A stretch of DNA of 64,000 nucleotides, taken from positions 16,001 through 80,000 of the forward strand of contig JAODUP010001133.1 of NCBI GenBank assembly GCA_025642065.1, read 5' to 3'. Below, one piece after another: positions 55,523 through 64,000 of this stretch. Numbering within the stretch: the stretch's first letter is position 1; each line of letters opens with the position of its first letter. The translations under genes and the position numbers were made by a program. Source of the DNA: Paralvinella palmiformis (Eukaryota; Annelida; Polychaeta; Terebellida; Alvinellidae). A model generated the notes under the pieces. It was not told where the DNA came from. It ran no database searches and saw nothing but the letters and a program-made list of their open reading frames with translations.

Positions 55523-56110
55523 CTAGTTTAACGAGGAGGATGTCATTATAGTAGCTAGTTCTATCGGAAACAAAATGTTTGCACCGCGTCCTTGTCGGAT
55601 AAATACAATTAATTGCTCATTCATATAGCGTATGCTGGGTTTTATACGTTCACCCAGAAGCTGATTAAGATCACCAGATGGATTTAATACCGGAGAATAG
55701 ACGCTCTGATAAGTAAGAATTTCACTGGTATGATGTTCTGAGCCAGTGCCACCCTCTATACGTATCGTAAAACGAACACGAACCGTAGACTGTTTCAGTG
55801 TGATGTATCGACGACGAATGAGGAAGTAGTAACCATAGACAGCGGAAGTTACAGACACTCTCACGACAGAACTGCCATACCCGAGACAGATAACGTTGTC
55901 TAAGATGCCACTTTGTGTAGGCGTGGGTTCATACGTACGCTGGCACGAGATTGACAGACTTCAGAACGTCACCTCCTTGTTTAGGTTCGTTGTCCCTCTG
56001 AGAATCCCATTGAATATTGAAATCACCGCGGATTAAGAAATGATCACGGTTGGCAATCAGAGAGTCAACATATTCTAGGGTATCTGTAAGACGTCTGCAA
56101 CTTTCACATC
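55523..56110 (-). pseudogene. exonuclease-endonuclease-phosphatase (EEP) domain relic, probably LINE endonuclease
   Basis: From 56110 downward on the minus strand one frame reads TDTLEYVDSLIANRDHFLIR, then GDFNIQWDSQ (GDFN at 56016-56027), the metal-binding Asp/Asn motif of EEP nucleases. The frame meets a stop near 55940. A +1-type shift restores PTPTQSGILDNVICLGYGSS, which matches the usual LDLV/I step before the SDH motif, but that motif itself is replaced by YGYYFLI. A further open stretch of about 80 codons runs to 55523 without recognisable features. Non-functional; APE-type LINE endonuclease is the likeliest source. Confidence 0.5.
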
Positions 56111-56262
56111 AACTTTCTTAGGCAGGCGATAATGATTACACGAAAGATTATCTCCCAGATACAAAAATAACATTAATAATGTTCGAATTTCAAATAATCA
56201 CAAAGTAGAATATTGAATCCCCCATATTTTCATGAGTCCTGTCTGCAATATAATTAATCAAC

Positions 56263-56263
<1 letters not shown>

Positions 56264-56324
<61 letters not shown>
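56264..56324. repeat. (TA)n microsatellite
   Basis: TA run. Confidence 0.95.
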
Positions 56325-56326
<2 letters not shown>

Positions 56327-57002
56327 AGTTCAATTGCATTCATTTACATTGTACTGAAAGTCTACAAAGAGTGATCTTTTTTAATTTTCTTTTGGAGAAG
56401 TAAATAAACCACATTTATTTAGCTGTTGATTTAAAAATAATTATCTTAATTTTTCGAGAAATGAGACAATTAAACTGATGCAATTCTGCTAGATGGACAT
56501 CTTCTTCTGGTGAATTTAAGGTACTCTAGAGAAGACAGTGTCATGCTTATCTTTCTACGAGAAGGACATCGCTAGTTCTGGTTTTGCAAAACGTTGTCCC
56601 TCGTATGTGGACAATTCATCTTTGTCTTCAAAATAGCAACACAAAACAATTTAAAGTATTTAAATTTGTATTAACTTGTGCGAAGTTTTGTACCAGTCAG
56701 GAATCCGGAAAATACAGGGACACCTAAGATAGTTCAATAGAATATAAACATTTAACATTGTTCATATCCCTGGTTATTTGTTTCTCAACCTGATTAAATC
56801 ATTTATTTCACGGTGTTATTATAATCTTAGTAATGGAAGAATTTTGAGAGTGGGAGTCAAAGCAAAGCCATTAATCTTCTCGATCAGAAAGAGATACGCT
56901 ACGGGTGTCACTGTATTCATCAATCATGAAGATTTGTGTCTGTCTAGTTCTTACATGTGTAGGTATGTAATCAATTATGGGAAATATTACTATCTATCAC
57001 TG

Positions 57003-57005
<3 letters not shown>
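56325..57005. other. intergenic, nothing recognised
   Basis: No supported feature. Confidence 0.4.
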
Positions 57006-57009
<4 letters not shown>

Positions 57010-57043
<34 letters not shown>

Positions 57044-57100
57044 CACCCCCCTCTCACTCTCTGTCTTTCTCTCCCCCCTCTCTCTCTCACCCCCTCTCTC

Positions 57101-57183
<83 letters not shown>

Positions 57184-57215
57184 TCTCTCTCCCCTCTCTC
57201 TCTCTCTATATATAT

Positions 57216-57253
<38 letters not shown>

Positions 57254-57321
57254 CTCTCTCTATCTTTCTTTCTTTCTCGCTCTTTCTCTCCCTCCGTCTT
57301 CCCCCCTCTCTATCTCTCTCT

Positions 57322-57322
<1 letters not shown>
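57010..57322. repeat. (CT)n-rich polypyrimidine tract
   Basis: About 310 bp of almost pure pyrimidine on the + strand, broken by C runs and one TATATATTTTTTT insert. Confidence 0.97.
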
Positions 57323-57323
<1 letters not shown>

Positions 57324-57365
<42 letters not shown>

Positions 57366-57381
57366 TAGAAAAAAAATATTA

Positions 57382-57432
<51 letters not shown>

Positions 57433-57447
57433 TAGAAAAATTATGAT

Positions 57448-57498
<51 letters not shown>

Positions 57499-57513
57499 TA
57501 ATATTTTTTTTCT
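57324..57513. repeat. TA tracts inside a long AT-rich palindrome
   Basis: Three (TA)n blocks (57324-57361, 57387-57429, 57452-57494). The sequence at 57367 (AGAAAAAAAATATTATGCAT) is exactly complementary to the sequence ending at 57513. Confidence 0.92.
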
Positions 57514-58180
57514 TTTCAGACGACAGTTTATTTTCCTCAAACAAATTCAACTTTGATATTAGCCGATAACTCGCCAAATATGTTCGAGTCAGATTGATGG
57601 GAGGTCGTTTACTGAAGTGTAATCTAGAAACATGTCACTGTGTCATCAGAGCTTATAAATCTTGTTCGCACGTTGTGGTAGATAAACACATTAAGGCTTA
57701 CGGTACTCGGACGATGATTGATCGATATTTTGATTAAGCCATTGATCACTTGATGGATCGTTGTTCAAGCTATTAGGTCATAGAGGTTCCACCCCTCTCC
57801 ATTTATACGCCCACATATCTGTAACGCGCATCTGTTAATCCGGTATTCATTCAAGAATGTTCAGTTGGTATCGGTACATTTGGATTGTTAGCGAGTAAGA
57901 TGCAGCCAACTTCACGGCAACAGTAGAGACGTCATTGGCCCGGAGAAGCCGCGATCTCGTGGGCATTAATAATTTATTATCTGCCACAGAAGAGTAACAT
58001 TATCTACGCTTTTGTAAATTGGATTAAATCACATCGACGTTTGCCTTTGAATTCTACAGCGATGAGATTAAGATTCAGAACGCAATATATTCGGGATAAC
58101 AAATCAGTGGAATGAACATTAGAATCCATCTCATGTTCTGATTTATCGTAAAAGTTTCTAAACACGTTATCATGTATTGT
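57514..58180. other. intergenic, nothing recognised
   Basis: No supported feature. Confidence 0.4.
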
Positions 58181-58190
58181 ACACATTGAT

Positions 58191-58243
58191 TGATGATTGA
58201 TGTTTTGCGGCCACATTTGTGCACATGGTAGGCCAAATGGGCC
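58191..58243 (-). mobile_element. 5'-truncated SINE, family A (3' end only)
   Basis: Minus strand: CGGCCCATTTGGCCTACCAT, GTGCACAAATGTGGCCGCAA and a short ATCAATCATC tail. Only about 53 bp remain. Confidence 0.8.
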
Positions 58244-58326
58244 GTGTACGTCTTGATGGTATTATGTTATATAACCTAGCGTACCTAGAATGGCTATTGG
58301 TGTTGATAAATTTGTCGCTAAAATAC

Positions 58327-58420
58327 ACTGACTGACTCACTGACTTACTGACTGACTCGCTGACTGACTCACTGACTCACTGACTGACTGACTGACTCAC
58401 GCACACTCACTCGCTCTCTC

Positions 58421-58496
<76 letters not shown>
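58327..58496. repeat. compound (GACT)n / (CT)n / (TA)n microsatellite
   Basis: GACT/CACT tetranucleotides to about 58398, CT repeats from 58411, then TA repeats from 58462. Confidence 0.95.
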
Positions 58497-58499
<3 letters not shown>

Positions 58500-58980
58500 G
58501 AAATTCTCTTCAATGGGGATATCTAAAAAAATCACTTAAGAATGGCTCGGCTTGTGCACTGAAAAATGCTGACAAATATGAAAATTTTATCCCAATTTCA
58601 CCAGTAATCTTGCCATTGTTAATTCTATATTCCTACCGACAACTTATAAATCTAACCGTGACAATGCACCGGAACATCTGTATGATCAATGGTTCATTAT
58701 AAAGTGTTTTCGAAATGCCAGGTCATCTAGTCAGATAGTATTATAGGTGTCGCCGTTTCTATTCAATTCCTATTGCGGATAGACCTTTAATGGAACAGCG
58801 TTCACTCTCTGGAAAAGGTTACTCAAGCAGAAGTGTATTATTTCTCGAAAATAGTACTAAATACATTCTTAATACTCAACTGTTCAATGTTGCTTTCTGG
58901 GAAAAATAACACCCACCGTTCAACATTTCACTTGATTTGTGTCTTATTTAAGGGAGACGGAGGGGGGAGGAGTGAAACGG
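58497..58980. other. intergenic, nothing recognised
   Basis: No supported feature. Confidence 0.4.
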
Positions 58981-59167
58981 GCGCCCGGTGGCTCAGTGGT
59001 TAGTGTACTGCACTGCAAACACACAGGTTTGGGTTCAAAGCTGACTCATACTGTATATGTGGGATTCGTTTCTTTAGAGTATTTTCCCACGGCCATAAGG
59101 ATCTCTTCGTCGAAGCTAAACAACTAAACTTAAGAAGAAGAAGAAGAACAACAACAACAAAAACAAC
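58981..59167 (+). mobile_element. tRNA-derived SINE, family C
   Basis: GCGCCCGGTGGCTCAGTGGT head with A box, B box GGTTCAAAGC, a body with TTTCCCACGGCCATAAGGAT, and an AAG/AAC trinucleotide tail. Head, body and tail all differ from families A and B. Confidence 0.75.
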
Positions 59168-59373
59168 ATCTCATATAGGGGGGTGGGGGTTCCCTGTAAA
59201 CCACATGAGGAAGACTTTTGTTATTAATCGCAGTTTCTTGTTGATTCAATGGAGCCGCCTTCTAGGACGTCATAGGAGTCGAAAGTAGAAATGTCCTTTC
59301 CGTGGTCAGATCCGGAAAAACAAAAGTCCACATACTCAAGTTAGGTTTACACGAGCTTGTTATGTTATATTAT

Positions 59374-59571
59374 GTGCCTACGTGGTGTAACTGGTAGCGT
59401 GTTGGATCATAGATCACTACCACCTGGGTTCGAATCTCGACGTGGGCGTATCTGAAGGGTGTTTTTCGTCTTCGACTTCGTTTCGTTACCTTTGGAGGTC
59501 TCTCGGCCCAATTAGCCTGCCTCGTGCACACAAGTGGCCGTAAAACATAAATCAACATCACCATCATTCAT
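59374..59571 (+). mobile_element. tRNA-derived SINE, family A
   Basis: GTGCCTACGTGGTGTAACTG head, B box GTTCGAATCTC, body TCTGAAGGGTGTTTTTCGTC, CACACAAGTGGCCGTAAAAC and a degenerate ATC tail. Confidence 0.9.
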
Positions 59572-60996
59572 CAGTCGGATGACTTTGATAGATAATGTTT
59601 ATTTGAGTATTGGTTTAACAGTTGATGAGATTGATCACACGTTTAACAGACGGAGCTAAACGGGAATTAAAAACGCTCGCTCGAGAATTATGAAACTAAT
59701 CGATCCTGAAACTGATACAACTGAATAACTATTACATCCATTGTTACGACTATTACGAGTATGCATAGGCGCTCAGTATAAGTAGTCCGGAGTAATCCCT
59801 ATTTAATGACAGCAAGTCATACAAAAAACAACGTCATTATGAAATTACTCAAATGAGTTAAGTCCACTTCTGTTTGGTGAATGAACGATCGACAATTTCT
59901 GAAGATTAATAACTAGTTGAAGGTCGTAGGCATTTATTCCTGGATCAAGTGTACAGTAGAAAAATTAGCTTTTCTTAACATCGCATCAGCAGATGAAGCT
60001 AAAACAACAAATGCAACAACATTCTGTATCTGGACAACAAATAATTAACACATTTTCAACTATGTTTTGAAATATATTTTAGAAAATGATCCCAGCTTTG
60101 ACTGCTTTCTTTGTGATTGTTTACTTTCCAATTTTTCTATATTACCCTATTCACCCAAATCCTTTTCCGATGTTGGATCTTTAGAAAACAAATTTGTTTT
60201 TAATACACATCATAATAATGCTAATATTTTGACATGCAAATTGCACCCAATGAACCATATTATACCCTGTGAAACTTACTTCATACCTAAACAATGATGG
60301 AGATACAGCCATATAAGTTTTCAGCCAGAAGGAAACTTTTAAGCGGAAGATGATTAAAAATGGTTGAGATATTAACGCTCAAGAGTTACTATAATCCGCG
60401 TCAGTCTAAGCATTTGAGTTTCCTCCTTGCCGCCTTCGAATCTGTCTTCCGGCGTATTTCCCTATATCTATGATATCAGGTATATTTCGTAATTATTATT
60501 GTGAACATTTTGGGGACAGTTCTAAGCATTACATATTTAAGAAATATTTTCTGAGGGTGAACTGTCCCTTTAAGAGGCCGGAGACCTATGGTACAAAGTA
60601 CTTGCACAATTGTGTGCGTGACAAATAATTGGCCCTTAAATATACAGGATCCAAATTACAAGTTGTTAAACATGTTATAAACATCTAGTGCGTGGTAAAC
60701 ACATTTAGACAGATTGATATTTACATATCTGTTATTGCATGACATTACATAACAAAATGCATTAAAAGAGTTATCACGAAGGATGCCTTGCTGGAAAGTG
60801 GAACTGAGGTGTTGGCACAGAGGACAGATAGGAATCAAATGATATTCATCCTTTATTACACGAATGTCATTATTTACACAAACATGCATATTTGTTCACT
60901 TCTTGGCAATGTACTTCTAAATCTCTTTGTAAATAGAAATTTAGCCAAAGCAATTTTATATTTCTCTTATATTTTGAAATTTAATTATTCAGCAGG

Positions 60997-60998
<2 letters not shown>
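59572..60998. other. intergenic, nothing recognised
   Basis: The short ORF at 60067-60297 has no recognisable domain or splice context. Confidence 0.4.
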
Positions 60999-61082
<84 letters not shown>

Positions 61083-61099
61083 GTGTGTGTGTGTGTGTG

Positions 61100-61131
<32 letters not shown>

Positions 61132-61141
61132 TGTGTGTGTG

Positions 61142-61206
<65 letters not shown>

Positions 61207-61223
61207 TGTGTGTGTGTGGTGTG
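60999..61223. repeat. compound (TA)n / (GTAT)n / (GT)n microsatellite
   Basis: TA to 61079, then GT, GTAT and long GT repeats. A TTA run follows at about 61253-61285. Confidence 0.97.
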
Positions 61224-61289
61224 TGTTTGTATGTATTTAAGATAAAATTTTTTATTATTATTATTATTATTAATATTATTATTATTACA

Positions 61290-61818
61290 TGTTGCTAAAG
61301 TGCTGAATTTCTAGTCCAGTAAAAGTTCCATTGTTGGGTGTGAAAAGGACAATTTTGACGTCGATGTCGGCTAAATGGATTTGTGTCCTTCCTACATTGT
61401 CGGTAAGCATCTTAAAAACTACCTTCAAACAACTAATAGTTGCCCTTAAGCCATCTCCGAAACGATATTTTGAGCACCCGTATGCGGCTACTAGAAAACA
61501 AGATGTTTTGTTTACTAGGATATTACAGCCATTTACGCCTCCTTCACCCCTCTAACCATAGCATCTATCCACTCAATACCGTCTCGTCACAAAGGTTTAA
61601 AATCCATTCACGAGGCCTGCGACTGGGTAACAAACAGCTTACAATAAATAATTCAGGTTGTCCACGTTTATTTAAGTAATATTTCCATTACTACATGCTT
61701 TGATTGGTTCAAGTGGCAACACTATTTCGGTTCTATTGGCACTTTTGTTAGCTATTACATTTTCCTCACTAAAATAGCAATGCTGGATGCCCTTATTTGT
61801 GTCTGTGTATCGTCAAAT
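61290..61818. other. intergenic, nothing recognised
   Basis: No supported feature. Confidence 0.4.
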
Positions 61819-62832
<1,014 letters not shown>

Positions 62833-62839
62833 ATCAGTG

Positions 62840-64000
62840 TGTATGTTGCATGCTGGTGATGTCGTTGATCCTGATGTTGCTGGTCTGGTAACACGATCTA
62901 ATAATGTGTCGTCTATCAGTCAACATACAGATTCATTCTATAAGACAAAGAGACGCCCACAGGATGTTATCTGGTTTTGTCTACCTAAATGGGAAAGGAA
63001 TGTCAGACTAATGCACAGGTCTGGCACAGAGGTCGGCAGGTAAGTGCTTGCCGAAATGGTTATTTACTTCGAATTAATTTTTACATTGTTTGCAATTTAT
63101 GGAACAGCAATGACGACCTGATAGACCAAATACCATTCTCTTTGTTTGCAATAATATACGTCGATTATTGTAATATTAGTAAATTTAGCGAACATTAGTT
63201 ATTAGTGTTTATCATAGAACGTATTAGTATAAAAAGTTGGTTTTGTGTTTTGGTTGATAATACATCTACTAATGTTAATACTTGTTAAGACCAGAATAAA
63301 GTGCTAAATTGCGCCTGTGTACGCAAATTACGTAGTTAAGTGTAAAACTATTTATAACGTTTTAAATTCCTTTTCGTGCCCAAATTGTATAATTAAAATG
63401 TGTTTCACTTGAAAGTGGTAACACGTGAATACACTAATGAGAGACGGGAATACACTAATGCGACATTAATGAGGTCGTAATCAAGGAACACTTTAAAATA
63501 AATAAAACTCGCACGTATCACCTTCGCCGGAGCTCCTTACCTGAGCCTGGAACACAATATAGATAGAACCATTTGTCGGATAATCAAACTACATCTAGCT
63601 TGCTTTGGGTGAATATCTATCGAGCAGTATTCTGATTCAGGGCAAGCTTTTCATAAAGAAATGGATGAAAATAGAAGGAAATAAAACCCCAACTAGTTGG
63701 GTGCTAAAGCATTCAGGCCGAAGGAAATCGAAAATTCAACCACAAATACGCAAACTTCAGGCATGAAAAACTACGATTATATTTAAAAAAAATTATCTAG
63801 ACGCTGCATTGAAATTTGGAAAACTTAGTAAAACCTCGGCATATGTTGTGATGTGAAGTGAAACCTAATTGTTGCTGGAAGCTGGAACCGCTAACTGTAC
63901 AGAGACATCTTATAAGACGCGTGTATAGGGAGCAATTGATGCATGATTAACTGTGGAGCTTAATGATCTGTAACGAAATGGTAATTGCGAATCCTTACAA
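62840..64000. other. intergenic to window end; weak candidate exon at about 62937-63040
   Basis: An open frame ends at a consensus-like donor, GGCAG|GTAAGT (63040/63041), with a possible acceptor (ACATACAG) near 62928. The peptide, including RRPQDVIWFCLPKWERNVRL, is unrecognised. The rest shows nothing. Confidence 0.25.

Noticed and set aside
56778..57368. 196-codon Ser/Leu/Pro-rich open frame
   Set aside because: Translation of the (CT)n tract and TA repeats.
60067..60297. 76-codon open frame with several Cys residues
   Set aside because: Cys spacing fits no finger family I know, and there is no splice or promoter context.

Overview
The window is AT-rich animal DNA carrying two intact, spliced protein-coding genes, both on the + strand and both in the first 30 kb. 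The introns are GT-AG, and long TA, CA, GA and CACT microsatellites, several tRNA-derived SINE families, 5'-truncated LINEs and small inverted-repeat DNA transposons fill most of the rest. The mix (Harbinger-, pogo-, hAT- and THAP-type relics, SINEs with ATC-rich tails) suits an invertebrate, probably a lophotrochozoan such as a mollusc. That placement is inference; nothing here proves the taxon.

Layout. 1-3.3 kb: transposase and LINE relics. 3.4-10.7 kb: a five-exon TRMO orthologue (tRNA N6-methyltransferase O, 442 aa). Its introns hold two SINEs in opposite orientation, a TA-flanked inverted-repeat element and two copies of an unclassified repeat. A 500-bp hAT-type MITE with an 8-bp target duplication starts 47 bp after the stop codon and carries the nearest AATAAA. 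11.3-20.3 kb: intergenic, with a pogo-like transposase relic and a 5'-truncated LINE bounded by a 12-bp duplication. 20.4-30.4 kb: a BTBD1/BTBD2 orthologue (BTB-BACK-PHR, 592 aa, four coding exons plus a likely 5' non-coding exon), with a hAT-type element in its third coding intron. 31-35.2 kb: a nested transposon cluster (acidic C-terminal relic, THAP first exon inside an inverted-repeat element, an 858-bp MITE with about 160-bp inverted repeats, and a flanking direct repeat). 35-64 kb: no recognisable gene; SINEs, an exonuclease-endonuclease-phosphatase (EEP) domain relic, a duplicated 230-bp repeat embedded in CA tracts, CpG-rich stretches and a 1-kb compound microsatellite.

The two genes have unrelated jobs (tRNA modification, and a Cullin-3-type adaptor), so the window shows no pathway or operon logic. 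The most informative biology is in the mobile elements. A SINE at 52.6 kb shares its 3' tail with the LINE at 15.4 kb, the expected signature of a SINE mobilised by that LINE family. The TRMO transcript may end inside a MITE. No CRISPR, no operon and no obviously new enzymatic system was found.
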